Shown here: positions 15,078 to 24,504 of the stretch, in pieces
Layout: every line of letters starts with the position of its first letter
Numbering within the stretch: the first letter of the stretch is position 1
Origin: Streptomyces sp. Act143
GTDB taxonomy: Bacteria; Actinomycetota; Actinomycetes; Streptomycetales; Streptomycetaceae
NCBI RefSeq assembly: GCF_003143935.1
Contig: NZ_QFRX01000001.1
Span: 4,565,129-4,629,128, forward strand
Length of the DNA stretch: 64,000 nt
Direction of reading: 5' to 3'
Position numbers and translations under genes: made by a program
Notes under the pieces: generated by a model
What the model was told of the DNA's origin: nothing
The model's database searches: none
Seen by the model: only the letters and a program-made list of their open reading frames with translations

Positions 15078-15808
15078 AGCGCCCATGTGGGGTCCCGTCG
15101 TTCTAGGAAGGCCGTCATGCCCTCGCGGGCCTGCGCGGAGGCGAACAGGCGGGCCGAGAGCGCGGTGAGGTCGGCCGCGTCCCGGTCGAAGGCTTCCAGA
15201 ACCCTAACCGTGAGCAGTTGTTTCGTCTCCGCCAGGGCTTCGGGGGCGGCTTTGCGCAGTCCTTCCAGGATGGGTTCGAGTACGGCGTCCACGTCGTCGC
15301 CCGCCGCCGTGAGCAGGCCGATGCGGGCGGCCTCGGCGGCGTCGAAGCGCTCGCCGGTGAGGTAGTAGCGGGCGAGGGCGCGCGGGTCGGTGCGCGGGAG
15401 GAGGGGGAGGGAGATGACCGCGGGGGCGACCCCGATCCGGACCTCCGTGAACGCGAACGTCGACGTCGTGGACGCCGCCCCGATGTCGCAGGCGGCGAGC
15501 AGGCCGAGGCCGCCCGCGCGGACGTGGCCGGTGACGCGGGCCAGAACCGGCTTGTGCACGGCCACGATCCGGCGGAGCAGGGCCACCAGCGCGTCGGGGT
15601 GGGGCGGGTCCTTGAGGTCGGCGCCCGCGCTGAAGGTGTTGCCGGTGTGGGTGAGGACGACGGCGCGGACGTCGGCGTCCTTGGCGCAGTCGGTCAGCGC
15701 GTCCGCCAGCTCCCCCACCAGGGCGGCCGACAGGGCGTTGCGGTTGTGCGGGGAGTCGAGGGTGAGGGTCTCGACGCCCCGCGCGCGGGTGCGGTCGACG
15801 AGGGTCAT
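15074..15808 (-). CDS. enoyl-CoA hydratase/isomerase family protein
   Basis: A 244-residue crotonase-fold protein. It has the oxyanion-hole segments VVLTHTGNTFSAGADL and RVTGHVRAGGLGLLAACDI. The Glu pair of classical enoyl-CoA hydratases is not clearly conserved (the second motif region reads FAFTEVRIGVAPAVI, retaining one Glu). It probably hydrates an unsaturated acyl-CoA made by the acyl-CoA dehydrogenase of the same operon, or a 3-methylglutaconyl-type CoA. ATG/TGA overlap of 4 bp with the upstream ligase gene. Confidence 0.88.
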   Translation of the reverse strand: MTLVDRTRARGVETLTLDSPHNRNALSAALVGELADALTDCAKDADVRAVVLTHTGNTFSAGADLKDPPHPDALVALLRRIVAVHKPVLARVTGHVRAGGLGLLAACDIGAASTTSTFAFTEVRIGVAPAVISLPLLPRTDPRALARYYLTGERFDAAEAARIGLLTAAGDDVDAVLEPILEGLRKAAPEALAETKQLLTVRVLEAFDRDAADLTALSARLFASAQAREGMTAFLERRDPTWAL

Positions 15809-17373
15809 GCGAGCTCCCGGAGCCGACGTCGCAGGATCTTGCCGGAGGCGGCCCGCGGGACGTCGTCGATGAAGGTGACCTGGCGGACGCGTTTGTAGGG
15901 GGCGACGCGTTCGGCGACGTACATCAGGACCTCTCCTTCGGAGAGGTCGGCGGCGGTGGGCTGGCGGACGACGTAGGCGTGCGGGACCTCGGTGCCCTCG
16001 TCGTTGTAGGCGCCGATGACGGCGGCGTCGGCGATGCCCGGGTGGGTGAGCAGCAGGGCCTCCAGCTCGGCGGGGGCGACCTGGAAGCCCTTGTACTTGA
16101 TGAGCTCCTTGACGCGGTCGACGACGAACAGCCAGCCGTCGGCGTCGACATGGCCGACGTCGCCGGTGTGCAGCCAGCCGTCGGGGTCGATCATCGCGGC
16201 GGTGGCGTCGGGGCGGCCCAGGTAGCCCTTCATGACCTGGGGGCCGCGGATGAGGATCTCGCCGGCCTCGCCGACGCCGAGGTCCTTGGCGGGGTCGTCG
16301 AGGGAGACGATGCGCATCTCGGTGCCGGCGATGAGCTTGCCGACGGTTCCGGCGGGGGCCTCGCGCATGGCGTCCAGGGGGACGACGTGGGTGCCCGGCG
16401 ACAGCTCGGTCATGCCGTACGCCTGGCCGACCGGCGGCAGGTTCAGGCGCCGCGAGCAGGCGTCGGCGAGCTGGGCGTCGAGGGGGGCGGCGGCGCTGAG
16501 GACGTGCCGCAGGGACGACAGGTCGTACTGCGCGACCAGGGGGTGCTTGGCGAGGGCGAGGACGATCGGCGGGGCCACGAACAGGTCGGTGATGCGGTGG
16601 TTCTGGATGGCCGCGAGGTAGGTCTCCAGGTCGAAGCGGGGCAGGACGACGACGGTGGCGCCCTTCCGGAGCGGTGCGTTCATCAGCGCGGTCAGGCCGT
16701 AGATGTGGAAGAAGGGCAGGACGGCGAGGATGCGGTCGCCCGGTTTCGCCGGGATCAGCGGTTCCAGCTGGGCGAGGTTGGTGGCGATCTGGGTGTGCGT
16801 GAGCATCACGCCTTTGGGCAGACCGGTGGTGCCGGAGGAGTACGGCAGGGCCGCCACGTCCTCGACCGGGTCGATGTCGACCTGCGGTTCGGGGGCCGTC
16901 GTGCCCAGCATGTCGAGGAGCGAGCGGTGTCCGGGGGCGCTGTCGCAGACGAAGATCTCCTGGACGCCGCCGGAGAGTTCGGCCGCCCTGCGGGCCGTGC
17001 CGAGCAGCGGGGAGACGGTGACGATCCAGCGGGCCGACGAGTCGGTGAGCTGTTTGGCGAACTCCTCCGCCGTGGCGAGGGGGTGCACGGTGGTGACGGA
17101 GGCGCCCGCGCGGGTGGCCGCGTAGAACGCCGTGGGGAAGGCGATGGTGTTCGGGCTGTGCAGGGCGAGCACGTCCCCCTTGCGCACCCCCGCCTCGGCG
17201 AGCCCGGCGGCCACGCGCCGGTGGAAGGCGTCCAGTTGGGCGTAGGTGAGGGTGGTGCCTTCGGTGCCGTCGATCAGGGCGGGGGTGTCGCCGAACTCGG
17301 CGGCCCGGCCCAGCACGGCCTCGTGGATGGGGAGTTCGACGGGCGGGACGTCTGCGTACTCGCTGCGGAACAT
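15805..17373 (-). CDS. AMP-dependent acyl-CoA ligase (4-coumarate:CoA ligase family)
   Basis: A 522-residue member of the ANL superfamily that activates a carboxylic acid to its CoA thioester via an acyl-adenylate. Motifs: the P-loop YSSGTTGLPKGVMLTH (about residue 180), QAYGMTELSPGTH, WLHTGDVGHVDADGWLFVVDRVKELIKYKGFQV and the catalytic Lys in PRAASGKILRRRL near the C-terminus. It is expected to feed the pathway encoded by the operon. The ATG at 17373 is preceded by GAGGA; the frame runs open far upstream but that extension overlaps the dehydrogenase gene and is not coding. Confidence 0.92.
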   Translation of the reverse strand: MFRSEYADVPPVELPIHEAVLGRAAEFGDTPALIDGTEGTTLTYAQLDAFHRRVAAGLAEAGVRKGDVLALHSPNTIAFPTAFYAATRAGASVTTVHPLATAEEFAKQLTDSSARWIVTVSPLLGTARRAAELSGGVQEIFVCDSAPGHRSLLDMLGTTAPEPQVDIDPVEDVAALPYSSGTTGLPKGVMLTHTQIATNLAQLEPLIPAKPGDRILAVLPFFHIYGLTALMNAPLRKGATVVVLPRFDLETYLAAIQNHRITDLFVAPPIVLALAKHPLVAQYDLSSLRHVLSAAAPLDAQLADACSRRLNLPPVGQAYGMTELSPGTHVVPLDAMREAPAGTVGKLIAGTEMRIVSLDDPAKDLGVGEAGEILIRGPQVMKGYLGRPDATAAMIDPDGWLHTGDVGHVDADGWLFVVDRVKELIKYKGFQVAPAELEALLLTHPGIADAAVIGAYNDEGTEVPHAYVVRQPTAADLSEGEVLMYVAERVAPYKRVRQVTFIDDVPRAASGKILRRRLRELA

Positions 17374-17402
17374 GGTTCCTCCTCGCACAACGCTGTGCCG
17401 GG

Positions 17403-18542
17403 TCAGTACGACTTGGGCAGGCCCAGGGTCTGGTGGGAGACGTAGTTGAGAATCATCTCCCGGCTCACCGGGGCGATACGAGCCACGCGCGCGGCGGTTA
17501 TCAGCGAGGCGAGCCCGAACTCGCGCGTGAGGCCGTTGCCGCCGAGGGTGTGCACGGCCTGGTCCACCGCCTTGACGCAGGCCTCCGCGGCTGCGTACTT
17601 GGCCATGTTCGCCGCCTCGCCCGCGCCGATGTCGTCTCCGGCGTCGTAGAGGTGGGCGGCCTTCTGCATCATCAGGCGGGCCAGTTCGAGGTCGATGTGC
17701 GCCTGGGCGAGGGGGTGGGCGATGGCCTGGTGGGCGCCGATGGGGGTGTTCCAGACGGTGCGGTCGCGGGCGTAGGCGACGGCCTTCGTGAGCGCGTGGC
17801 GCCCCATGCCGATCGCGAACGCGGCGGTCATGATGCGTTCGGGGTTGAGGCCGGCGAAGAGCTGGAGGAGGCCCGCGTCCTCGTCGCCGACGAGGGCGTC
17901 CGCGGGGAGCCGTACGTCGTCGAGGGTCAGCTCGAACTGCTTCTCCGCGGCGTGGAGTTCCATGTCGATCTGCCGGCGTCCGAAGCCCTCGGTGTCCCTG
18001 GGGACGATGAAGAGGCAGGGCTTGAGGCGGCCGGTGCGGGCGTCTTCGGTGCGGCCGACGATGAGGGTGGCGTCGGCGATGTCGACGCCGGAGACGAAGA
18101 CCTTGCGGCCGGTGAGGAGCCAGTCCCCGGTGTCGGGATCGCGGCGGGCCGTGGTGGTGATGCGGTGGGAGTTGGAACCGGCGTCGGGTTCGGTGATGCC
18201 GAAGGCCATGGTCCGGGTGCCGTCGGCCAGGGCGGGGAGCCACTCCCGCTTCTGGTCCTGGGTGCCGAAGCGGGCGATGACGGTGCCGCAGATGGCCGGG
18301 GAGACGACCATCATGAGCAAGGGGCAGCCGGCGGCGCCGAGTTCCTCCAGGACGATGGAGAGCTCGGAGATGCCGCCGCCTCCGCCGCCGTACTCCTCGG
18401 GGAGGTTGACGCCGAGGTAGCCGAGTTTGGCGGCCTCGGCCCACAGGGCCTCCCGGTCGAATCCCCGGCCGTGGCGTTTGCCCAGCTGGACGACGGCGGC
18501 GCGCAGGGCGGCGTGTTCCTCTGACTCCAGGGTGAAGCTCAC
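17403..18542 (-). CDS. acyl-CoA dehydrogenase family protein
   Basis: A 379-residue FAD-dependent acyl-CoA dehydrogenase. N-terminal helical domain (EYGGGGGGISELSIVLEELG), middle beta domain with the FAD/substrate motif MAFGITEPDAGSNSHRITTTARR, and C-terminal helical domain (HTLGGNGLTREFGL). It would form the alpha,beta double bond in the acyl-CoA for the carboxylase or hydratase steps. The GTG at 18542 overlaps the biotin carboxylase stop by 4 bp (GTGA), fixing the start. Confidence 0.92.
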   Translation of the reverse strand: MSFTLESEEHAALRAAVVQLGKRHGRGFDREALWAEAAKLGYLGVNLPEEYGGGGGGISELSIVLEELGAAGCPLLMMVVSPAICGTVIARFGTQDQKREWLPALADGTRTMAFGITEPDAGSNSHRITTTARRDPDTGDWLLTGRKVFVSGVDIADATLIVGRTEDARTGRLKPCLFIVPRDTEGFGRRQIDMELHAAEKQFELTLDDVRLPADALVGDEDAGLLQLFAGLNPERIMTAAFAIGMGRHALTKAVAYARDRTVWNTPIGAHQAIAHPLAQAHIDLELARLMMQKAAHLYDAGDDIGAGEAANMAKYAAAEACVKAVDQAVHTLGGNGLTREFGLASLITAARVARIAPVSREMILNYVSHQTLGLPKSY

Positions 18543-20383
18543 TGGTCCTCCTCTACGACGGCGAGCAGCGCACCGACGGCGACCTGAGCGCCGACGACGG
18601 CATGCAGAACGCTGAGCGTCCCCGCGACCGGGGCCGAAATGCGGTGTTGCATCTTCATCGCTTCGAGCCAGACGATCGGTTCGCCGGCCTCGACCTTCGC
18701 CCCCGCCGCCAGGCCGTCGGCGATCTTGACCACCGTTCCCGGCATGGGGGCCAGCAGGGAGCCGGGTGCGTGCTGTGTCCTGGGGTCGGGGAAGCGCGGC
18801 AGGGCCTTCAGCGCGGTCGGGCCGACGTACACCTCGTCGCCGTGCCTCGACACCTCGAACCTGCGCCGCACCCCGTCCGCTTCGAGGACGACGAGACCTG
18901 CGTCGGCGTGCACCACCCGCGTCCCGTCCACGGTCTCCAGGCCCTCGCGCGTGTGCCGGTAGCGGACCTCGATCTCCTCCCCCGCCAGCTCGTACCGCTT
19001 CACCTGCGGCTGGGACGGGACGTTGCGCCAGCCGCCGAAGCGGGAGCGGCCGTGGGCGTCGGCGAGGGCGGCGGCCAGCGGGGCGTACGGGTCGGGGGGT
19101 GCGGACGTCAACGACGTCAGGTGGCGGTCGTAGAACGCCGTGTCCATGGCCGCGGTCGTGAACTCCTCGTGGCGCAGGGAGTCGACCAGCAGGGACCTGT
19201 TGGTCGTGGGGCCGTGGATCGTGGCCCTTTCCAGCGCGCCCGCCAGCCTGCGGATCGCCTGCGCGCGGGTGGGGGCGTGGGCGACGGCCTTGGCGAGCAT
19301 GGGGTCGTAGTGGACGCCGATCTCGTCGCCGTCCTCGTAGCCGGTGTCCAGGCGGACGCCGGGGACCGCGAGGCGGTGCAGGGTGCCGGTCTGGGGGGCC
19401 CAGTCGCGGGCCGGGTCCTCGGCGTAGAGGCGGGCCTCGACGGCGTGGCCACGCGCGTGGGGTGGTGACCCGGCGAGCGGCTGTCCCTCCGCGACGGCGA
19501 TCTGGAGGGCCACCAGGTCCACGCCGAACACCGCCTCCGTCACCGGGTGCTCGACCTGGAGGCGGGTGTTCATCTCCAGGAAGTGCGCCTTGTCGCCGGC
19601 GACGAGGAACTCGACGGTGCCCGCGCCCACGTAGGAGACGGCGCGTGCGGCGCGTACCGCCAGCGTGCGCAGCTCTTCTTCGAGCCCCTGGGAGAGCCCG
19701 GGCGCCGGCGCCTCCTCGATGACCTTCTGGTGGCGGCGCTGGAGGGAGCAGTCGCGGGTGCCGAGGGTCCAGACCGTGCCGTGGGTGTCGGCGAGGACCT
19801 GCACCTCGACGTGGCGGCCGTTCTCGATGTAGGGCTCGACGAACACCTCGCCGTCCCCGAAGGCGCTCGCGGCCTCGGCGCGCGCGCCCTCCAGGGCGGC
19901 GCTCAGCTCTTCCAGGCGGCGCACGATCCGCATTCCGCGCCCCCCGCCGCCCGCCGCCGCCTTCACGAGCACCGGCAGGTCGGCCGCGCTCACCTCCCCC
20001 AGCGGTTCGAGCCCCATCAGCTCCTTCGCGCGCGTCTTGGACGCCATCGCCTCGATCGCCTCCGGGGGCGGGCCGATCCACACCAGACCCGCGTCCAGGA
20101 CGGCACGCGCGAAGTCGGCGTTCTCGGAGAGGAAGCCGTAGCCGGGGTGCACGGCGTCCGCGCCGGCGGCGACGGCGGCCTTCACGATCAGGTCGCCGCG
20201 CAGATACGTCTCGGCGGGCGCGGCCCCCGGGAGACGTACCGCCGTGTCGGCCACGCGCGTGTGGAGGGCGTTCGCGTCGGCGTCCGAATGCACGGCGACC
20301 GTTCGGATTCCCAACTCGCCGCAGGTGCGGAAGATCCGGCAGGCGATCTCGCCCCGGTTGGCGACAAGGACAGAAGTGATCAT
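18539..20383 (-). CDS. acyl-CoA carboxylase alpha subunit (biotin carboxylase + biotin carrier)
   Basis: A 614-residue alpha subunit of acetyl/propionyl/methylcrotonyl-type CoA carboxylase. The biotin carboxylase domain (about 1-445) starts SVLVANRGEIACRIFRTC, with HPGYGFLSENADFA, the ATP-grasp glycine loop KAAAGGGGRGMRIV and EMNTRLQVEHPVTE. A linker/BT region follows. The C-terminal biotin carrier domain ends with the biotinylation motif WLEAMKMQHRI (Lys is the biotin site). It works with the beta subunit encoded just upstream. The ATG at 20383 gives the family start; a GTG lies at 20392. Confidence 0.94.
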   Translation of the reverse strand: MITSVLVANRGEIACRIFRTCGELGIRTVAVHSDADANALHTRVADTAVRLPGAAPAETYLRGDLIVKAAVAAGADAVHPGYGFLSENADFARAVLDAGLVWIGPPPEAIEAMASKTRAKELMGLEPLGEVSAADLPVLVKAAAGGGGRGMRIVRRLEELSAALEGARAEAASAFGDGEVFVEPYIENGRHVEVQVLADTHGTVWTLGTRDCSLQRRHQKVIEEAPAPGLSQGLEEELRTLAVRAARAVSYVGAGTVEFLVAGDKAHFLEMNTRLQVEHPVTEAVFGVDLVALQIAVAEGQPLAGSPPHARGHAVEARLYAEDPARDWAPQTGTLHRLAVPGVRLDTGYEDGDEIGVHYDPMLAKAVAHAPTRAQAIRRLAGALERATIHGPTTNRSLLVDSLRHEEFTTAAMDTAFYDRHLTSLTSAPPDPYAPLAAALADAHGRSRFGGWRNVPSQPQVKRYELAGEEIEVRYRHTREGLETVDGTRVVHADAGLVVLEADGVRRRFEVSRHGDEVYVGPTALKALPRFPDPRTQHAPGSLLAPMPGTVVKIADGLAAGAKVEAGEPIVWLEAMKMQHRISAPVAGTLSVLHAVVGAQVAVGALLAVVEEDQ

Positions 20384-20402
20384 GGAAGTCACGGGAGGTC
20401 CC

Positions 20403-22001
20403 TCACATCCGGAAGACGCCGAAGCCGCCGCGCGCACCCTCGTACGGCGCCGTGTGGATGGCCGACAGGCACATGCCGAGGACCGTGCGGGTGTCGCGCG
20501 GGTCGATGACGCCGTCGTCGTAGAGACGGCCGGACAGGAACATCGGCAGCGACTCGGACTCGATCTGCTGCTCCACCATGGCCCGCAGGGCCGCGTCCGC
20601 CTCGTCGTCGTAGGGCTGCCCCTTGGCCGCCGCGGACTGCCGGGCCACGATCGAGAGCACGCCCGCCAGCTGCTGCGGGCCCATCACGGCCGACTTGGCG
20701 CTGGGCCAGGCGAAGAGGAAGCGCGGGTCGTAGGCCCGGCCGCACATGCCGTAGTGGCCGGCCCCGTAGGAGGCGCCCATGAGCACCGACAGATGGGGCA
20801 CCCTGCTGTTGCTCACGGCGTTGATCATCATCGCGCCGTGCTTGATGATGCCGCCCTGCTCGTACTCCTTGCCGACCATGTAGCCGGTGGTGTTGTGGAG
20901 GAAGAGCAGGGGGATGTCGCGCTGGTTGGCCAGCTGGATGAACTGGGCGGCCTTCTGGGACTCCGCGCTGAACAGGACGCCTTGGGCGTTGGCCAGGATG
21001 CCGACCGGATAGCCGTGCAGGGCCGCCCAGCCGGTCGTCAGGCTGGTGCCGTAGAGCGGTTTGAACTCGTCGAAGTCGGAGGCGTCGACGATCCGGGCGA
21101 TGACCTCGCGCGGATCGAAGGGGATCTTCAGATCGCCGGGGACGATGCCGAGGAGTTCCTCGGCCGCGTACTTGGGCGGCTCGGCGAGGGGCGGGTCGGC
21201 GTACGCCTTGCGGTGGTTGAGGCGGGCGACCACGCGGCGCGCCTGGCGCAGGGCGTCCTGCTCGTCGACCGCGAAGTAGTCCGCGAGGCCGGACACGCGC
21301 GCGTGCATCTCCGCGCCGCCCAGCGACTCGTCGTCGCTCTCCTCGCCGGTGGCCATCTTCACCAGCGGCGGACCGCCGAGGAACACCTTGGCGCGCTCCT
21401 TGACCATGATCACGTGGTCGGACATGCCGGGGACGTAGGCCCCGCCGGCCGTGGAGTTGCCGAAGACGACCGCGACCGTGGGGATTCCGGCGGCCGACAG
21501 CCGGGTCAGGTCCCGGAAGATCGCCCCGCCGGGGATGAAGATCTCCTTCTGGGACGGCAGATCGGCGCCTCCGGACTCCACCAGGCTGATGCAGGGCAGC
21601 CGGTTGGCGAGGGCGATGTCGTTGGCGCGCAGGGCCTTCTTCAGCGACCAGGGGTTGCTGGCGCCGCCGCGCACGGTCGGGTCGTTGGCGGTGATCAGGC
21701 ACTCCACGCCCTCGACGACCCCGATCCCGGTGACGAGGGAGGCCCCGACCGTGTAGTCGCTGCCCCAGGCGGCCAGCGGGGACAGTTCCAGGAAGGGCGT
21801 GTCGGGGTCGAGGAGCAGCTCGATGCGCTCGCGGGCGAGCAGCTTGCCGCGCTTGCGGTGCCGTTGGACGTACTTCTCACCGCCGCCCGCCAGCGCCTTG
21901 GCGTGCTCGGCGGTCAGCTCGTCCAGCTTGGCGAGCATCGCCTCGCGGTGGGCGCGGTAGTCGGGGCCGGTGGTGTCCAGCGCCGACGGCAGGACGGTCA
22001 C
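20403..22001 (-). CDS. acyl-CoA carboxylase beta subunit (carboxyltransferase)
   Basis: A 532-residue carboxyltransferase with two crotonase-like halves (N-terminal about 30-290, C-terminal about 300-520). Motifs include NDPTVRGGASNPWSLKKALRAND, LVESGGADLPSQKEIF, GNSTAGGAYVPGMSDHVIMVK and NTTGYMVGKEYEQGGIIKHGA. Length and the long N-terminus resemble the methylcrotonyl/geranyl-CoA carboxylase beta type (LiuB/AtuC) more than the ~520-residue AccB/PccB of fatty-acid synthesis. The GTG at 22001 overlaps the AtuA-like stop by 4 bp. Confidence 0.92.
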   Translation of the reverse strand: MTVLPSALDTTGPDYRAHREAMLAKLDELTAEHAKALAGGGEKYVQRHRKRGKLLARERIELLLDPDTPFLELSPLAAWGSDYTVGASLVTGIGVVEGVECLITANDPTVRGGASNPWSLKKALRANDIALANRLPCISLVESGGADLPSQKEIFIPGGAIFRDLTRLSAAGIPTVAVVFGNSTAGGAYVPGMSDHVIMVKERAKVFLGGPPLVKMATGEESDDESLGGAEMHARVSGLADYFAVDEQDALRQARRVVARLNHRKAYADPPLAEPPKYAAEELLGIVPGDLKIPFDPREVIARIVDASDFDEFKPLYGTSLTTGWAALHGYPVGILANAQGVLFSAESQKAAQFIQLANQRDIPLLFLHNTTGYMVGKEYEQGGIIKHGAMMINAVSNSRVPHLSVLMGASYGAGHYGMCGRAYDPRFLFAWPSAKSAVMGPQQLAGVLSIVARQSAAAKGQPYDDEADAALRAMVEQQIESESLPMFLSGRLYDDGVIDPRDTRTVLGMCLSAIHTAPYEGARGGFGVFRM

Positions 22002-23686
22002 AGCAGAACCTCCGGGATGTCCACGTGGCGGGAGCGCAGCCATTCGCCGAGGGCCTTGGCCTGCGGGTCGAAGCGGTGCTGGGCGGCGACGCCCTCGCCG
22101 AGAATCCCCGCCACGACGAAGTTCAGGGCGCGAAGACCGGGGAGGTCGTGCCGGGTGACCGGCAGGTCGGCGGTCTCCGGCAGGAGTTCCCGCAGACGGT
22201 CGACGGTGAGGGTGTGCGCGAGCCACCGCCAGGCCGCGTCCGTGCGGGCCCAGACCCCGACGTTGGCGTTCCCGCCCTTGTCCCCGCTGCGGGCCCCCAC
22301 GACCAGCCCGAGCGGGGCCCTGACCACGGACCCGCCGGCAAGCCGCTCCGGCAGGGACGGCAGCGGGGGCCGGGGCACTTCCTCCAGTACGGCGGTCTCC
22401 TGGGGCGGCGCCACGGTGACACGGCGCCCGTCGTGGAGGACGGCCACATGGTCCACGGCGCCATGGGGGACGTACACATCCTCGAAGACCCCATAAGGCG
22501 CGCCCTTTCCCGGGGGTGCGAGCACATGGAAACCGGGGTAGCTGGCGAGGGCGAGTTCGATGGCGGCGCCGCTGAGCGCCCGTCCGACCGTCGCCTGGTC
22601 GGGGTCCCGGACGACGAGCCGCAGCAGGGCGCTGGCGGTCTCCTCGGTGGCGGCGTCCACGCGGTCGGTGCGGACCAGCTCCCAGCGGCTGACGGCTGCT
22701 TTGGTGAGCGACGGCTCCATCTGCGCGCGCACCAGCGCGGCCTTCGCCTCGATGTCGAGGCCGGTCAGGACGAAGACGACCTCGTTGCGGAAGCCGCCGA
22801 GCCGGTTCAGGCCGACCTTGAGGGCGGGGGGCGGGGCCTCGCCGCGCACGCCGGAGATCCGGACGCGGTCGGGGCCGTCCGGGGTGAGGCGGACGGTGTC
22901 GAGGCGGGCGGTGACGTCGGGGCCCGCGTACCGGGCGCCCTGGGTCTCGTACAGGAGCTGCGCGGTGACCGTGCCGACGTCGACGAAGCCGCCGGTGCCG
23001 GGGTGTTTGGTGATGACGGCGGTGCCGTCCTCGTGGAGTTCGGCGAGCGGGAAGCCGGGGCGGCGGAGGTCGTGGCCGCCCTCGGTGAAGAAGGAGTAGT
23101 TGCCGCCGGTCGCCTGGGTGCCGCACTCCAGCACATGCCCGGCGACGACCGCCCCCGCGAGCCGGTCGTGGTCGCCCGGACCCCACCCGAAGTGCGCGGC
23201 GGCGGGCCCGGTGACCAGCGCCGCGTCCGTCACCCGCCCGGTCACCACCACGTCGGCGCCCGCGCGCAGGCACTCCGCGATGCCGAAGCCGCCGAGGTAG
23301 GCGTGGGCGGCGAGGCTGCCGGGGTGGGCGGCGGTCAGGTCGTCGCCCTCCACGTGGGCGACGCGGACGGGCAGGCCGAGGCGGTCGGCCAACTCCCTGA
23401 CGCGCACGGCCAGTCCGGCGGGGTTGAGGCCGCCGGCGTTGGCGACGATCCGCACCCCTCGCTCCTGGGCGAGACCGAGGCACTCCTCCAACTGCCGCAG
23501 GAACGTGCGGGCATACCCGGCGCCGGGGTCCTTCAGCCGGTCGCGGCCGAGGATGAGCATGGTCAGTTCGGCGAGGTAGTCGCCGGTCAGGACGTCCAGT
23601 TCACCGCCGGTGAGCATCTCGCGCAGGGCGTCGAACCGGTCGCCGTAGAAGCCGGAGGCGTTGCCGATGCGCAGGGGTGGCGTCAC
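21998..23686 (-). CDS. AtuA-like acyclic terpene utilization family protein (DUF1446)
   Basis: A 562-residue protein of the AtuA/DUF1446 family. The N-terminus (LRIGNASGFYGDRFDALREML, then TGDYLAELTMLIL) is characteristic. The C-terminal part (from about residue 455, VVGARSGDKGGNANVGVWART) is a second conserved domain. In Pseudomonas, AtuA is encoded with geranyl-CoA carboxylase subunits and is needed for acyclic terpene use; its biochemical reaction is not established. Its fusion with the C-terminal domain and its place next to the carboxylase beta subunit argue for a role in the same pathway. GTG at 23686 with a 4-bp overlap to the upstream stop. Confidence 0.88.
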   Translation of the reverse strand: MTPPLRIGNASGFYGDRFDALREMLTGGELDVLTGDYLAELTMLILGRDRLKDPGAGYARTFLRQLEECLGLAQERGVRIVANAGGLNPAGLAVRVRELADRLGLPVRVAHVEGDDLTAAHPGSLAAHAYLGGFGIAECLRAGADVVVTGRVTDAALVTGPAAAHFGWGPGDHDRLAGAVVAGHVLECGTQATGGNYSFFTEGGHDLRRPGFPLAELHEDGTAVITKHPGTGGFVDVGTVTAQLLYETQGARYAGPDVTARLDTVRLTPDGPDRVRISGVRGEAPPPALKVGLNRLGGFRNEVVFVLTGLDIEAKAALVRAQMEPSLTKAAVSRWELVRTDRVDAATEETASALLRLVVRDPDQATVGRALSGAAIELALASYPGFHVLAPPGKGAPYGVFEDVYVPHGAVDHVAVLHDGRRVTVAPPQETAVLEEVPRPPLPSLPERLAGGSVVRAPLGLVVGARSGDKGGNANVGVWARTDAAWRWLAHTLTVDRLRELLPETADLPVTRHDLPGLRALNFVVAGILGEGVAAQHRFDPQAKALGEWLRSRHVDIPEVLL

Positions 23687-24477
23687 GGGGTGCCTCCCCT
23701 GGGTGCGCGCCCGTCGCCGGGTGGGCCCGCGAAGGCCTGGGCGATGTCCAGCCAGCGATCGGCGTCCTCGCCCACGGCGGTCAGGGCGAGGTCGGCGCGG
23801 TGGGCGCGCTGGGTGGCCAGGAGGCAGAAGTCGAGGGCGGGGCCGGTGACGCGCTGGGCGGCGCTCTCGGGGCCGTAGGTCCACAACTCGCCCGAGGGCG
23901 AGCGGAGTTCGATACGGAACTCCTCGGCGGGCGGGGTCAGCCCGTGCGCGCCGAAGGCGAAGTCGCGGGCCCGTACGCCGATGCGGACCACGTGCCGGAG
24001 CCGGTCGGTGGGCGGGCGGACCACGCCGAGGGCGTCCGCCACGTCCTGGCCGTGGGCCCAGGTCTCCATCAGCCGGCCCGTGGCCATGGAGGCGGCCGAC
24101 ATCGGCGGGCCGTACCAAGGGAAACGGGTGCCGGGCGGGGCGGCGCGCAGGGCGGTGCCGAGCGCGGCGCGGCCCTTGCGCCACCGTGCCAGCAGCTCGC
24201 CGGGCGGCAGCGCGGCGCCCTCCTCGGCGCCTTCGTCGACGAACGTCCCCGGCGCCTTCAGGGCCGCCTCCACGAGCCCCTGGAAGGCGTCCGGGTCGGT
24301 CACGGCCAGCAGGGCCGAGTGGTCGGTCCAGGCGAGGTGGGCGATCTGGTGGGCGACGGTCCAGCGGGGGGCGGGGGTGGGGGTGTCCCAGCGTTCGGGG
24401 CTCAACTCGGCTACCAGCCGGTCGAGTTCCTCACTCTCCACGCGCAGGTCTTCGAACACGGGCGTCGGGTCGGCCAT
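23683..24477 (-). CDS. TIGR03084-type DinB-like/maleylpyruvate isomerase-fold protein
   Basis: A 264-residue actinobacterial protein with an N-terminal four-helix DinB/mycothiol-dependent maleylpyruvate isomerase-like domain. Probable metal-binding histidines are in WTVAHQIAHLAWTDH and ETWAHGQDVADALG. This arrangement (TIGR03084) is recalled as a companion of acyl-CoA operons in actinobacteria. It is the first gene of the eight-gene operon and has the operator-like palindrome 32 bp upstream of its ATG. Mycothiol-dependent chemistry is possible but not shown. Confidence 0.85.
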   Translation of the reverse strand: MADPTPVFEDLRVESEELDRLVAELSPERWDTPTPAPRWTVAHQIAHLAWTDHSALLAVTDPDAFQGLVEAALKAPGTFVDEGAEEGAALPPGELLARWRKGRAALGTALRAAPPGTRFPWYGPPMSAASMATGRLMETWAHGQDVADALGVVRPPTDRLRHVVRIGVRARDFAFGAHGLTPPAEEFRIELRSPSGELWTYGPESAAQRVTGPALDFCLLATQRAHRADLALTAVGEDADRWLDIAQAFAGPPGDGRAPRGGTP

Positions 24478-24504
24478 GGGGGGAGCATGGCAGCGGGCCC
24501 AGAA

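Noticed and set aside
15805..18444. An 879-codon open frame covering the ligase and running on upstream
   Set aside because: Only the last 522 codons match an acyl-CoA ligase; the upstream part is the out-of-frame shadow of the acyl-CoA dehydrogenase gene (Arg/Pro/His-rich).
17403..20081. An 892-codon open frame covering the acyl-CoA dehydrogenase
   Set aside because: The first ~510 codons are the shadow of the biotin carboxylase gene; the real start is the GTG at 18542.
20403..23483. A 1026-codon frame covering the carboxylase beta subunit
   Set aside because: The N-terminal half is a shadow of the AtuA-like gene; the family start is the GTG at 22001.
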